A DNA stretch of 64,000 bases from Oceaniradius stylonematis (GCF_003149475.2 NZ_QFWV02000001.1:213511-277510), one strand, 5' to 3'. Positions 47,895-57,859 are shown, numbered from the stretch's first letter. Numbers and translations: made by a program. The notes: generated from the sequence alone by a model not told the origin.

Positions 47895-48572
47895 TCACGA
47901 AGCAACGGCATAGGCGATGGCGCGGCGCAGATCGTCCAGACCCAGCGCCTTGTCGGACGACGTCGCGATCACGCCCGGGAACGCGGCCGGCCGGCGCCGG
48001 ATGCGCTGTTCGGTCTCGGCGGTCAGACGGGCGACCGCGGGCGGCTTGATCTTGTCGATCTTGGTCAGCACGAGCTGGTAGGAAATGGCGGCCCGGTCGA
48101 ACAGGTCGAACACCTCTTCATCGTTTGTCTTGATGCCGTGACGCGCGTCGATCAGCACGAAGACGCGCTTGAGCGTGGTCCGCCCGCGCAGATAGTCGAA
48201 CACCAGATCGGTCCAGCGGTCGACGGTTTCCTTCGGCGCCTTGGCGTAGCCGTAGCCGGGCATGTCGACGATGGCGAGCGGCGGCAGATCGTCGAGCGTG
48301 CCGGAAAAACCCTCAGGGACGAAAAAGTTCAGCTCCTGCGTGCGGCCGGGCGTGTTGGAGGTGCGCGCGAGCCCGTTCTTGCCGGTCAGCGCGTTGATCA
48401 GAGAAGATTTGCCCACATTGGACCGTCCGGCGAAGGCGATCTCGGGCGGGCCTTCGGGCGGCAAATGCTCCATGGCGGGCACGCCGCGCACGAACGTCCA
48501 TGCGCCCCTCGCCTTGAGCGCCGCCCAGACGGGCGAGGACGTGTCGATGGTGAGGTCGGCCGCGTCGGTCAT
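47895..48572 (-). CDS. engB: ribosome-biogenesis GTPase EngB (YihA/YsxC)
   Basis: 225-residue GTPase needed for 50S assembly. G1 [12 protein letters not shown], the switch segment [15 protein letters not shown]3 DMPGYGYA and G4 TKIDK are all present. It shares four bases (ATGA) with the upstream Vat-like acetyltransferase gene, itself behind yidC, in keeping with the conserved rpmH-rnpA-yidC-engB order. Confidence 0.95.
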   Translation of the reverse strand: MTDAADLTIDTSSPVWAALKARGAWTFVRGVPAMEHLPPEGPPEIAFAGRSNVGKSSLINALTGKNGLARTSNTPGRTQELNFFVPEGFSGTLDDLPPLAIVDMPGYGYAKAPKETVDRWTDLVFDYLRGRTTLKRVFVLIDARHGIKTNDEEVFDLFDRAAISYQLVLTKIDKIKPPAVARLTAETEQRIRRRPAAFPGVIATSSDKALGLDDLRRAIAYAVAS

Positions 48573-49219
48573 GGCCGCTTATCCTCGATCGCTTCGAGCG
48601 CGGCAAGATCGTTGCCGCGAATGGCGTCCAGATGCGCGGTGATCGTCTCGGCCGGCCAGTTCCACCAGGCGATGTCCAACAGCCGCGCGATGGTCCGGTC
48701 GTCGAACCGCATCCTGACGATGCGCGCCGGATTGCCGGCCACGACCGCATAGGCGGGCACGTGGGAGGCGACGACCGAGCGCGCCGCGACGATGGCGCCG
48801 TCGCCGATGGTGACGCCGGGCATGACGAGCGCCCCATTGCCGATCCAGACATCGTTGCCGACGATCGTGTCGCCGCGGCTCGCATCGACCCACGTCTGCG
48901 GGTCGAAACCCTCCTCCCAGCCATTGCCGAATATGTTGAACGGATAGGTGGAAAAGCCGTCCATGGCGTGGTTGCCGCCGTTCATGAAGAAGGTCGTGCC
49001 AGCAGCCAGCGCGCAGAAGCGGCCGATCACCAGCCGGTCGCCCAGAAATTCGTAATGATGGACGACGTTGCGCTCCTCGAAGCGCTCGGCGCCGCTCGCA
49101 TCGTCATAGTAGGTATAGTCGCCCACTTCGATGTTTGGGCGGGTGATGAAATTGTTGAGAAAGACCGCATGCGCGTACCCGGCAAGCGGATAGGCGGTGG
49201 TCGGATGAGGCCCGTGCAT
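48569..49219 (-). CDS. Vat/CatB-like xenobiotic acetyltransferase (hexapeptide repeat)
   Basis: 216-residue left-handed beta-helix acetyltransferase. The N-terminal VGDYTYYDD, the loop [20 protein letters not shown] with the catalytic histidine, and hexapeptides such as [20 protein letters not shown] match the streptogramin (Vat) and chloramphenicol (CatB) acetyltransferase group. Whether it confers resistance is not known; many chromosomal homologues act on unknown sugars or drugs. It sits between yidC and engB in an otherwise conserved block. Confidence 0.87.
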   Translation of the reverse strand: MHGPHPTTAYPLAGYAHAVFLNNFITRPNIEVGDYTYYDDASGAERFEERNVVHHYEFLGDRLVIGRFCALAAGTTFFMNGGNHAMDGFSTYPFNIFGNGWEEGFDPQTWVDASRGDTIVGNDVWIGNGALVMPGVTIGDGAIVAARSVVASHVPAYAVVAGNPARIVRMRFDDRTIARLLDIAWWNWPAETITAHLDAIRGNDLAALEAIEDKRP

Positions 49220-49335
49220 GGCTGAGCTCCGAAAGTGAGTGGTCGGGATGGTGTCGTCGATCCATCCGTTGCAAACGGCGGATCGGTGCTCAGCTGGTCA
49301 TCGGACCCTTCTCCCCTTGCGGTTCGCGCAATCGC

Positions 49336-51198
49336 CTATTCGGCGGGCTTGTTGGCCTTGCCGCCGCCGAACATGCTCTTGAGATTGTCCCACAATTCGA
49401 TCTTGGCGCCGTTGCGCTTCATGATCACGCCCTGCTGGATGATCGACAGGAAGTTGTTCCACGCCCAGTAGATCACCAGACCCGCCGGAAACGTCGCCAG
49501 CATGAAGGTGAACAGGATCGGCATCCATTTGAACACCATCGCCGTGGTCGGATCGGGCGGCGGCGGGTTCATCTGCATCTGCATGAACATGGTGATGCCC
49601 ATCAGCAGCGGCCAGACGCCGAGCATCAGGAACGGGCCGAACAGCGGCACGGTGGACGGGTCGAACGGCAGAAGGCCGAACAGGTTGAAGATCGAGGTCG
49701 GATCGGGCGCCGACAGGTCCTGCACCCAGCCGAAGAAGGGCGCATGGCGCATCTCGATGGTGACGTACAGCACCTTATAGAGCGCAAAGAAGACCGGGAT
49801 CTGGATCAGGACGGGCCAGCAGCCGGCGATCGGATTGATCTTCTCCTTCTTGTAGAGCTCCATCATCGCCTTCTGCATCTTCTCGCGGTCGTCGCCGTAG
49901 CGTTCCTTGATCTCCGCCATCTTGGGCTGGACCACTTTCATGCGGGCCATGGAGGCATAGGACTTGTTGGCAAGCGGGAAGAAGAAGGCCTTGATGATGA
50001 CCGTCGTGACAAGGATGGCGAGGCCGAAATTTCCGATCGCGCTGTTGAGCCAGTAGAGCAGGTGGAACAGCGGCTTGGTGATGAAATGGAACCAGCCCCA
50101 GTCGATCATCAGCTCGAACTGACGGATTTCCCGTTCCGCCTCGTAGGCATCGATGATCTTGGTCTTCTTGGCGCCGGCGAACAGCATGTTGGTGACGGTC
50201 GCCGACTGGCCGGCGTTGATCGTGACCGCGTCACCCAGGAAGTCGGCCTGATAGCGCGGCGTGCCGTCGGTGAAATAGGAGTAGCGCGGCTGGAAGCTGC
50301 TGCCCTGCTCGGGGATCAGCGCCGTCGCCCAGTATTTGTCGGTGATGCCGAGCCAGCCGTCGGTCGACTTGCCGGGTGCAACCTGGCCCTCGTCCTCGAT
50401 CTCGTTGAAGGTGTGCTCGGTCAGCCCTTCCTCGCCAGTGACGCCGATCATGCCCTCATGCAGGATGAAGATCGGCGGCAGGGCCGGTTTGGTGTAGCGG
50501 GTGGTGCGGCCATAATTCTGCACAGCGACTGCACCGGCGCCGCCGTTGGCGATTTCGTCGGTGATCGTGAACATGTAGCTGTCGTCGACCGCGATCTGGC
50601 GGCTGAAGGTCAGTCCGTTTTCGGCCGAATAGGTCAGCGTGACGGGGGTAGACGGGGTCAGGACGGCATTGCCCTCGACCTGCCAGACGGCGTCAGGACC
50701 CGGCGCACCCTCGACGCCGGTATAGCCGAACTCGGCGAAATAGGCGTCGGGCCCGGTGACCGGCGACAGGAGATCGACGATCGGCGAGGTTTCGTCGACC
50801 GTGACATGGTAATTCTTCAGCGACAGATCGTCGAAACGTGCGCCGGTCAGATTGATCGAGCCGGACAGGGTCGGCGTGTCGACGGGAATGCGATCGGTGG
50901 TCGACAGCGCCGAGGCGCGATCGCCGGCCGCGCCGGCCGCTTCGCCCGCCATCCCGGGTGCGCTGCCCGACACCGTCGCCTGCGGGATCTCGCCCGATGC
51001 GGTCGCGCCCTGCGTTTGCGGCGTGCCCGCGCCGGCTGACTCGGTGCCGGGCTGGACCTGCTGTTCGACCGCCTGCTGTTCGAGCTGCGCCTGACGCTCG
51101 GCCTCGATCTGCGGGTTGACGTAGAATATCTGCCACAGGGTCAGGATCAGGACCGACAGGCCGATGGTCAGGAACAGGTTGCGGTTGTTGGTGTCCAT
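49336..51198 (-). CDS. yidC: membrane protein insertase YidC
   Basis: 620-residue insertase of the Gram-negative type. It has an N-terminal helix (NNRNLFLTIGLSVLILTLWQIFYV), a large periplasmic domain and the conserved insertase core (WGWFHFITKPLFHLLYWLN, then NPIAGCWPVLIQIPVFFALYKVL). The positively charged C-terminus ends in SMFGGGKANKPAE. A Gln/Ala/Thr-rich linker lies at about 25-95. ATG 51198 begins the first helix. It follows rnpA by 37 bp. Confidence 0.97.
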   Translation of the reverse strand: MDTNNRNLFLTIGLSVLILTLWQIFYVNPQIEAERQAQLEQQAVEQQVQPGTESAGAGTPQTQGATASGEIPQATVSGSAPGMAGEAAGAAGDRASALSTTDRIPVDTPTLSGSINLTGARFDDLSLKNYHVTVDETSPIVDLLSPVTGPDAYFAEFGYTGVEGAPGPDAVWQVEGNAVLTPSTPVTLTYSAENGLTFSRQIAVDDSYMFTITDEIANGGAGAVAVQNYGRTTRYTKPALPPIFILHEGMIGVTGEEGLTEHTFNEIEDEGQVAPGKSTDGWLGITDKYWATALIPEQGSSFQPRYSYFTDGTPRYQADFLGDAVTINAGQSATVTNMLFAGAKKTKIIDAYEAEREIRQFELMIDWGWFHFITKPLFHLLYWLNSAIGNFGLAILVTTVIIKAFFFPLANKSYASMARMKVVQPKMAEIKERYGDDREKMQKAMMELYKKEKINPIAGCWPVLIQIPVFFALYKVLYVTIEMRHAPFFGWVQDLSAPDPTSIFNLFGLLPFDPSTVPLFGPFLMLGVWPLLMGITMFMQMQMNPPPPDPTTAMVFKWMPILFTFMLATFPAGLVIYWAWNNFLSIIQQGVIMKRNGAKIELWDNLKSMFGGGKANKPAE

Positions 51199-51235
51199 GG
51201 CTCCGTGTCCGGCCTTTTCGGCCCCGTGCGTTCCG

Positions 51236-51622
51236 TCAGTTGCCGTTTGCGGCGTCGCCGATGCGCTTGTGTCCGCGCGCAAGCGTCCGGCGCAAATCCT
51301 CGCATAATGTGCTGAACCGCGCAGTCAACACATCGGGCTTGGAAATGATCACATAGTCATGTCGCGGCCGCATGTCACGGGCGGCAACCAGCCGCACTGC
51401 CTCGCGCAGGCGCCTTTTTGCCCGATTGCGGGTAACGGCGTTGCCGATGCGCTTGGTCACGGTGAAGCCGACGCGCGGACCGTCGCCGTTTTCTGCCGGC
51501 CCGCGCCGCCGCATTTCCAGCCGGACGGTGTCGCCCGCCAGCCGCACGCCCTGCCGGGCAGCGAGGAAGTCGGCGCGCTTGCGCATGATCTCATAGGGTC
51601 CGGTCGTTCCGCTCGCCGGCAT
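51236..51622 (-). CDS. rnpA: ribonuclease P protein component RnpA
   Basis: 128-residue RNase P protein. The RNR motif is in VTKRIGNAVTRNRAKRRLREAVR, and the N-terminal KRADFLAARQG segment is typical. ATG 51622 lies 43 bp after rpmH; ATG 51586 (MRKRADF) is a second possible start. It processes tRNA 5' ends together with the RnpB RNA. Confidence 0.94.
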   Translation of the reverse strand: MPASGTTGPYEIMRKRADFLAARQGVRLAGDTVRLEMRRRGPAENGDGPRVGFTVTKRIGNAVTRNRAKRRLREAVRLVAARDMRPRHDYVIISKPDVLTARFSTLCEDLRRTLARGHKRIGDAANGN

Positions 51623-51665
51623 CGGGGCCCGATGGCGCGTCGCGTTGCGGCGCGCCGTCCCGCGA

Positions 51666-51803
51666 TCAGGCCGACAGCTTCTTGCGGCCCTTGGCGCGCC
51701 GGCGCGCCAGAACCTTGCGGCCGCCGGCCGTCGCCATGCGGGCACGGAATCCGTGGCGACGTTTGCGAACCAGGCGGGAGGGCTGATAGGTGCGTTTGGT
51801 CAT
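51666..51803 (-). CDS. rpmH: 50S ribosomal protein L34
   Basis: 45-residue ribosomal protein beginning [20 protein letters not shown] and ending in [12 protein letters not shown], the standard L34 sequence. First gene of the rpmH-rnpA-yidC operon. Confidence 0.98.
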   Translation of the reverse strand: MTKRTYQPSRLVRKRRHGFRARMATAGGRKVLARRRAKGRKKLSA

Positions 51804-52138
51804 GGGATCACACGCCGCGTGTCGCGGCCTTCTCATTCATCTCTTCAAGGGCCCTTTGGGCAGGGGCGCGGCAACACAAACGCGTCGCCGGGCACCGATG
51901 CCCGAACGTTGACGGGCTTATGTGCGAACGGCCATCCAAAGTCAATCGGATTGGGCACGGCGGGCCATCTTGGTTGCGACGCCACACACGGACCGGTCAC
52001 GGCACCGTGAAGTGCCGCACCGGGCGGATCACGGATTGTCGTGTCACCCCGTTGTGAGTTGTTGTTGAGCGGGCCGATGGGCATTTCGGGATCAACCGCG
52101 CCGCCCGGCCGCCCTCAAACCCGTTGGACACGCTCACA
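51804..52138. other. intergenic region between rpmH and the TVP38 gene
   Basis: Divergent gap of 335 bp. It holds the rpmH promoter at 51917-51945 and a 110-bp leader before rpmH. On the plus strand nothing clear is seen before the TVP38 gene. Confidence 0.5.
51917..51945 (-). promoter_or_regulatory. sigma-70-type promoter of rpmH
   Basis: On the minus strand TTGACT, 17 bp, CATAAG: a near-consensus -35 and an acceptable -10. It lies about 115 bp before rpmH. Confidence 0.7.
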
Positions 52139-52924
52139 ATGACTGATACATCGCAAGCCAGCATGGCCAAGAACGCCGACACGCCCGCACGCGGCTCGCT
52201 CTGGCCGACCGCAAAGCGCTTTTTGCCGCTGGCCATTGTCGTGGCCGGGCTGGGCTTTGCCTACCTGATGGGTTGGCAGCGCTTCTTCACCCTCGATTTC
52301 CTCGCCGAAAGCCGCGAGAGCCTGACAAGCTTCGTTGCGTCCAACTACTGGCTGTCGACGATCGGCTTCACCGCGCTCTACGCAATCGCCGTCGCCTTTT
52401 CGTTTCCCGCCGCATCGATCCTGACGATCTTTTCGGGCTTCCTGTTCGGATGGCTGACCGGGTCGGTGATCGTCGCGATCGGAGCGACGACCGGCGCGAG
52501 CGCGATCTTCCTCGCCGCCAGATCGGCGTTCGGCGACGGACTGCGAAGCAGGGTCGGCGGGCGGGTCAAAAACCTCGCCGACGGATTCGAAAAGGATGCG
52601 TTCAGCTATCTTCTGGTGCTGCGGATCGCGCCGGTCTTTCCGTTCTTCATCATGAATATCGCACCGGCGCTCTTCAACGTGCCGCTGCGCACCTATGTGA
52701 TCGCCACCTTCCTGGGCATCCTGCCCGGTGTCGTCGCCTACAGCTATCTGGGCCAGGGCATCGGCTCGGTCCTGGACGCGGCGGAAGCGGCAGGAACGAG
52801 CGCCTCGGTTGGCGATCTGATCACCACCGAAATCACGCTGGCCTTTGCGGCGCTCGCCATCGTTGCGGCCATTCCGGTCGTCATCAAGAAATGGCGAAGC
52901 CGCAAGACGCCGTCCGGCGCATAA
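52139..52924 (+). CDS. TVP38/TMEM64 family membrane protein (VTT domain)
   Basis: 261-residue protein with about six helices. The VTT/DedA-like core contains FSFPAASILTIFSGFLFGWLTGS, GATTGASAIFLAAR and FLGILPGVVAYSYLGQGIG. Homologues act in membrane-lipid scrambling or transport, but the exact role is unclear. It is followed 67 bp later by a mercuric-reductase-like flavoenzyme, a pairing seen in many bacteria. ATG 52139 is preferred over a TTG 15 bases upstream. Confidence 0.88.
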   Translation: MTDTSQASMAKNADTPARGSLWPTAKRFLPLAIVVAGLGFAYLMGWQRFFTLDFLAESRESLTSFVASNYWLSTIGFTALYAIAVAFSFPAASILTIFSGFLFGWLTGSVIVAIGATTGASAIFLAARSAFGDGLRSRVGGRVKNLADGFEKDAFSYLLVLRIAPVFPFFIMNIAPALFNVPLRTYVIATFLGILPGVVAYSYLGQGIGSVLDAAEAAGTSASVGDLITTEITLAFAALAIVAAIPVVIKKWRSRKTPSGA

Positions 52925-52991
52925 GGACGCCACCTTCACTGCCACAGGCCGCCAAGCCGGCCGCACCATATGATCAGGGGACACCATTTTC

Positions 52992-54419
52992 ATGAGCGAC
53001 GTTCTGACACCGGACATCTGCGTCATCGGCGCCGGCTCGGGCGGACTGACGGTTGCGGCAGCGGCAGCGGCCTTCGGCGTTTCGGTCGTCCTGATCGAGG
53101 GCGGCAAGATGGGCGGCGACTGCCTGAACTATGGCTGTGTGCCCTCCAAGGCGATGATCGCGGCGGCCAAGACCGCCCACTCCATGCGCCACGCCGAAAA
53201 GTTCGGCATCAAGGCCGTGGAGCCCGAGGTCAATTTCCGGCGCGTGCACGATCATGTCCATGACGTGATCGGCGCGATCGCGCCCAACGATTCCGTCGAG
53301 CGGTTCACCGCGCTCGGCGTTCGGGTGATCGAAGCCCACGGCACGTTCACCGATGCGCGCACCGTGGAAGCCGGCGGCCACACAATCAAGGCGCGGCGCT
53401 TCGTCGTCGCCACCGGCAGCCGCGCCTTCGTGCCGCCGATTCCCGGCCTCGACCAGGTCGACTATCTGACCAACGAGACGCTGTTCGAGCAGACCCGCAA
53501 GCCCGGTCACCTGATCGTTGTCGGCGGCGGGCCGATCGGCATGGAGATGGCGCAGGCGCACCGGCGTCTGGGCTCGGAGGTCACGGTGATCGAGGCGTTC
53601 AAGGCCATGGGCAAAGACGATCCGGAACTGGTGTCCATCGTGCTCGACCGCATCCGTGACGACGGCGTCGAGATGATGGAAGAGACCAAGGTCGTCTCGG
53701 TGGAAAAGCGCGGCAAGAACGGCGTGCGCGTCACCGTCGAGCATGACGGCGAACAATCGCATGTCGACGGCACGCACATTCTGGTCGCCACCGGCCGGGC
53801 TCCGAACACGGAAAATCTCGGTCTCGATGCTGCCGGCATCGCCCATGACCGCCGCGGCATCACCGTGACCGATGCGCTGCGCACGACCAACAAGCGCGTC
53901 TACGCGATCGGCGACGTCGCCGGCGGGCTGCAATTCACCCATGTGGCCGGCTATCATGCCGGCCTTGTCGTCCAGTCGATCCTGTTCCGTCTGCCGGGCA
54001 AGCCGAACAATGACATCATCCCCTGGGCGACCTACACCGACCCGGAACTGGCCCATGTGGGGCTGACCGAGGAGCAGGCGCGCAAGAAAGCCGGCGACAT
54101 CACAATTCTGCGCTGGCCCTATGCCGAAAACGACCGCGCCCAGGCCGAACGCAAGACCGACGGGCTGGTCAAGATGATCACCGACAAGAAGGGCCGCATT
54201 CTTGGCGCGTCGATCGCCGGCGCCAATGCCGGCGAGATGATCAACATCTTCGCGCTGGCGCTGTCGAAGAAGATGAAGGCGGGCGATCTGCGCGGTTTCA
54301 TCGCGCCCTATCCGACCATGACCGAGATTACCAAACGCGCGGCGACCAGCTTCGCCGCGCCGATGACCCGCAAGCCGATGGTGCGCCGGATCATCGGCTT
54401 TCTGAGGCGTTTCGGGTGA
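52992..54419 (+). CDS. FAD-dependent pyridine nucleotide-disulfide oxidoreductase (MerA/Lpd-like)
   Basis: 475-residue flavoenzyme of class I. It has an N-terminal FAD loop CVIGAGSGGLTVA, the redox-active disulfide GGDCLNYGCVPSK near residue 44, the NAD loop VVGGGPIGMEMA, the FAD motif VYAIGDVAGG and a C-terminal dimer domain (AHVGLTEEQARKKAGD). It lacks the extra N-terminal and C-terminal cysteine pairs of true mercuric reductase, so mercury reduction is not indicated. Probably works with the adjoining TVP38 protein. Confidence 0.92.
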   Translation: MSDVLTPDICVIGAGSGGLTVAAAAAAFGVSVVLIEGGKMGGDCLNYGCVPSKAMIAAAKTAHSMRHAEKFGIKAVEPEVNFRRVHDHVHDVIGAIAPNDSVERFTALGVRVIEAHGTFTDARTVEAGGHTIKARRFVVATGSRAFVPPIPGLDQVDYLTNETLFEQTRKPGHLIVVGGGPIGMEMAQAHRRLGSEVTVIEAFKAMGKDDPELVSIVLDRIRDDGVEMMEETKVVSVEKRGKNGVRVTVEHDGEQSHVDGTHILVATGRAPNTENLGLDAAGIAHDRRGITVTDALRTTNKRVYAIGDVAGGLQFTHVAGYHAGLVVQSILFRLPGKPNNDIIPWATYTDPELAHVGLTEEQARKKAGDITILRWPYAENDRAQAERKTDGLVKMITDKKGRILGASIAGANAGEMINIFALALSKKMKAGDLRGFIAPYPTMTEITKRAATSFAAPMTRKPMVRRIIGFLRRFG

Positions 54420-54483
54420 GCGGCCTAACCATAAGAGCGCCAATCGTTGGCGAAGCGCCGCGCGGCGCTCTATCTTGGGTGCC

Positions 54484-56001
54484 ATGAGCGAGAGCGGCGA
54501 TAACACGGAAAACACCGCCCGGCCCGGCGCGCGTCCGCGCCGACGGCTGTCGGCCAAGCTGTTGTGGCTGACCATCCTGTTCGTGCTGATCGCCGAAGTT
54601 CTGATCTTCGTGCCCTCGGTCGCCAATTTCCGGATCACCTGGCTCGAGCAGCGGCTGAACACGGCGGCTGCGGCCAGCGTGCTGATCACCGCCGACACGG
54701 CGGCCGAACTGCCGCAACAGGTGCAGGACGACGTGCTGATGGCGATTGGCGCACAGACGATCGCGCTCAGGATGGACGACCAGTCCCGGCTGCTCGTCGT
54801 CTCCGACATGCCCGAGGCGATCGACCAGCATGTCGACGTCATCGCGTTCACGCCGGCCGATGCTATCCGCGATGCGTTTGCGACGCTGTTCTTCGGCGGC
54901 GACCAGACGCTGCGCGTCACCGGGCCGGTCGGCCAAAGCGGCGGGCGGATCGAAATGGTCATGCCGGACGATTATCTGCGCGCGGCGATGCTGACCTATG
55001 CGCGCAATGTGGCCATCCTGTCGCTGCTGATCTCGCTGATCACCGCTACGCTGGTCTTTCTGGCCATCAACCGGATCATGATCCGGCCAATCGAGAAGAT
55101 GACCGCCTCGATGCTGCGCTTTGCCGCCGATCCGTCCGATCCGGGCGCGGTGATCGAACCGGAAAACCGCTCGGACGAACTGGGCCTGGCCGAACGGGAA
55201 CTGGCCGGCATGCAGAGCCAGCTTCAATCGACGCTGCGCAGCCAGAAGCGGCTGGCGGATCTTGGCTTGGCGGTCTCCAAGATCAATCACGACATGCGCA
55301 ACATCCTCGCCTCGGCGCAGCTGATCGGCGACCGGCTCGCCGAAACCAAGGACCCGACGGTGCAACGGTTTGCGCCGAAACTCGTGCGCGCGATCGACCG
55401 GGCGGCGGCCTATACCTCCGATGTGGTCTCATACGGCAAGGCGCAGGAGAAAGACCCGGTGCGGCGGCGCGTGCGCCTGTCGCGCGTGATCGGCGATGTC
55501 GAGGAGTTGCTTGGCCTGGAACCGGGCGATCAGGTCCAGTTTTCGGCCAACATTCCCGACGATCTGGAAATCGACGCCGACCCCGAGCAGCTGTTTCGCG
55601 TCACCATGAACCTTTGCCGCAATGCGGTGCAGGCGATGCGCGGCGACGACGATCCGGCCACCGTCAAGCGCGTTTCCGTGTCGGCGGTGCGGATGGGCAC
55701 GACGACCATCATTTCGATCGAGGACACCGGCCCGGGGCTTCCGGCCAAGGCGCGCGAGCATCTGTTTTCGCCGTTTTCCGGCGCGGCGCGGCAGGGCGGC
55801 ACCGGGCTCGGTCTTGCCATCGCCCACGAACTGGTCACGGCGCACGGCGGCACGCTGGAGTTGCGCGACGACCGGGCCGTCGGCACGCATTTCGAGATCC
55901 GCTTGCCCGACGCGCCGGTCAGCCTGTCGGGGCATGCGCGGCAAGTCGGCTCGGGCGTAAAGGCGACCGGGCCGGGCGAAGCAACCGCCAGCCGGCGCTG
56001 A
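54484..56001 (+). CDS. orphan sensor histidine kinase
   Basis: 505-residue membrane kinase. One helix near 25-45 (LLWLTILFVLIAEVLIFV), a periplasmic sensor domain (about 50-175), a second helix (NVAILSLLISLITATLVFLAI), HAMP (INRIMIRPIEKM), the phospho-acceptor in KINHDMRN, and ATPase boxes N (NLCRNAVQAM), G1 (EDTGPGLP) and G2 (GGTGLGLAIA). No response regulator lies nearby. ATG 54484 is chosen over 54475. The signal is unknown. Confidence 0.92.
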   Translation: MSESGDNTENTARPGARPRRRLSAKLLWLTILFVLIAEVLIFVPSVANFRITWLEQRLNTAAAASVLITADTAAELPQQVQDDVLMAIGAQTIALRMDDQSRLLVVSDMPEAIDQHVDVIAFTPADAIRDAFATLFFGGDQTLRVTGPVGQSGGRIEMVMPDDYLRAAMLTYARNVAILSLLISLITATLVFLAINRIMIRPIEKMTASMLRFAADPSDPGAVIEPENRSDELGLAERELAGMQSQLQSTLRSQKRLADLGLAVSKINHDMRNILASAQLIGDRLAETKDPTVQRFAPKLVRAIDRAAAYTSDVVSYGKAQEKDPVRRRVRLSRVIGDVEELLGLEPGDQVQFSANIPDDLEIDADPEQLFRVTMNLCRNAVQAMRGDDDPATVKRVSVSAVRMGTTTIISIEDTGPGLPAKAREHLFSPFSGAARQGGTGLGLAIAHELVTAHGGTLELRDDRAVGTHFEIRLPDAPVSLSGHARQVGSGVKATGPGEATASRR

Positions 56002-56224
56002 CCGGGGCCTTCCTGATCGGGTCGGGCAACGAGTGTGTCCTCGCCGTCCGGCACCGCTTGCGCGTGCCGCCTGATGCCCTTGGCCGCCCGGCAGCGGGCG
56101 TCCCGTTTTATGCGGTTGCCGCTGCATCTCCCAGTGCTTCGCCCGCCGCAAAGAGGTGCCGCGCACGCATCGGCGCGGCGGCAAAAAACGATCGGTATGC
56201 GCTTGCATTTTGAGACGCTTGCGA

Positions 56225-57859
56225 CTACCAAGCCGCCTTGCCGGGGCCATTGGCCCGCCGCGCTATGCACCCGTAGCTCAGCTGGATAGAGCACCAGACT
56301 ACGAATCTGGGGGTCGGGAGTTCGAATCTTCCCGGGTGCGCCATCATTTCTTCACCACCCAATAAGCTACCTAAGACCTTGAAGGGCATAGTAAAATTTG
56401 CCGTTCTAAATCCATTTTCGCGTGAGTATTCCAGACGGTCACTAAATGCCAGTTTTAGGACTGCGTGACGGTCTTCTAACCGGCCAGAACCCCAGAGATT
56501 CAAGGGGTTTCCGAGAAATTCCAAAGCCGTTCTAAGTGCATCGTCAAAGGTATTGGCCGGTTTGGTGATTTCTGCGGCCTTTTCCTTGATAACGCGCTTT
56601 TCCATTTCGAGCTTATGAATATGATCTTCGTATGCGCCAATGACGGTCTTCGATGACGCTTCGAAAATGCGTTCCAGAAATTGCGCCACTTGATCGTCGA
56701 TTTTCACAAGCTGCGCCGCTAGCGCTTTCGCACGTGATTCAGCTTGCGCCAGGCGATAGTCCCAAAGGTCTTTGAACATTGCCTTTGCGACTTTGAATAA
56801 GGCAGCGCTGGGCGTTGCGCTTGAGAGCAGCGCTTCAAACTCTTCTTCGATCTTGTCGCGGCGAATGGACTTGCCGTAGCTGTCGCAACCGCGTTTCGGG
56901 CAGAGATAGTAAGGATAGCGGCTGTGCGTTCCTTTCGACCAACACGCGGTCAGAGGCGTTCCACAATCCGCGCAAACGACGTGACCACGCAGCGGGAAAT
57001 CTTCATTGATGTTTGATTTGCGGGGCGCGTAGAATCCGCCGCTCAAACGATCTTGAATGCGTTGGTATGTTTTTGCGGAAATGATCGGCTCATGTTGCCC
57101 CTCGCGCATTTCGACACCCCATTTGGGCGCTTCGACATATCCGGCATAGACACATTGATTGAGAAGCACGGAGACGCGCTGATGACGAACAATGCCGCGC
57201 GCATCTTTCGGGAATAGGGGATTTTCTTGCAGAAAGCGCATGACATCCGCCTGCGTATCAAAGCGCCCATTCGCGTAGCCTTCGAGAGCTTCTTGAATGA
57301 TGGACGCAACTGGCTCGTTGCGCTTGAGCATTTTTCCGCGCCCAGGTACGGGCGCATACTCATAGCCGACCGGCGGCTGAAAAACCCAATAGCCATTTTG
57401 TATGCGCGCCTTCATGCGGTTTTTGGTTTGCTCGCCGTTTTTCTGTCGCTGATGCTGCGACACACTGGCGAGCAAATTTTCGACGAGGATCGAGTCTGAA
57501 TCTTCGCCGAACTCAATGGAAGGTGATTCCAAGCGAGCGCCGACACTCGCGATTGCACCGCGCAGTTCAAGGTGAGCTTGGAGGTCGCGTGCCAGGCGTG
57601 ACACATCATCATTAAGAATGACCGTGTCTTTTCCTTTTCGCATTTTTGCGAAGGCCAACATCTCCATCATGCCGGGACGGTTTATCAAGCTGCCGGACAC
57701 GTCATCTTTGAACACTTGAAGAACCTCATAGCCCTTCATGCGCGCAAACTCGCGGCAGCGCGTTTCCTGAGACGCCAGACCGTCACCGACCGTGGTTTGT
57801 TTGGTGCTGGAAACGCGGCAATAGATCACCGCCTCGCTGTGATGTGAGTCATTAATCAT
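56225..57859 (-). CDS. large serine recombinase (integrase) of the island
   Basis: 544-residue large serine integrase. The resolvase domain opens with AVIYCRVSSTKQ (catalytic serine) and has ILNDDVSRLARD and a QHQRQKNGEQTKNRM helix. The recombinase domain follows (about 165-280), then a zinc ribbon (CADCGTPLTACW ... CPKRGC) and a coiled coil (about 365-430). The last 35 or so residues are the antisense translation of the tRNA-Arg, and the stop lies beyond the tRNA, at 56225. The natural C-terminus before integration was therefore probably different. The start at 57859 overlaps the upstream small ORF by eight bases. Confidence 0.88.
   Translation of the reverse strand: MINDSHHSEAVIYCRVSSTKQTTVGDGLASQETRCREFARMKGYEVLQVFKDDVSGSLINRPGMMEMLAFAKMRKGKDTVILNDDVSRLARDLQAHLELRGAIASVGARLESPSIEFGEDSDSILVENLLASVSQHQRQKNGEQTKNRMKARIQNGYWVFQPPVGYEYAPVPGRGKMLKRNEPVASIIQEALEGYANGRFDTQADVMRFLQENPLFPKDARGIVRHQRVSVLLNQCVYAGYVEAPKWGVEMREGQHEPIISAKTYQRIQDRLSGGFYAPRKSNINEDFPLRGHVVCADCGTPLTACWSKGTHSRYPYYLCPKRGCDSYGKSIRRDKIEEEFEALLSSATPSAALFKVAKAMFKDLWDYRLAQAESRAKALAAQLVKIDDQVAQFLERIFEASSKTVIGAYEDHIHKLEMEKRVIKEKAAEITKPANTFDDALRTALEFLGNPLNLWGSGRLEDRHAVLKLAFSDRLEYSRENGFRTANFTMPFKVLGSLLGGEEMMAHPGRFELPTPRFVVWCSIQLSYGCIARRANGPGKAAW
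56267..56343 (+). tRNA. tRNA-Arg (anticodon ACG)
   Basis: Complete cloverleaf of 77 nt. Acceptor arms GCACCCG/CGGGTGC, D-arm GCTC/GAGC, anticodon stem CCAGA/TCTGG with loop CTACGAA (anticodon ACG), T-arm with TTCGAAT, and an encoded CCA end. It is the integration site of the adjoining element. Confidence 0.97.

Noticed and set aside
52992..54419. Annotation as mercuric reductase
   Set aside because: The extra N-terminal heavy-metal-binding domain and the C-terminal cysteine pair are missing, and no mer genes are nearby.
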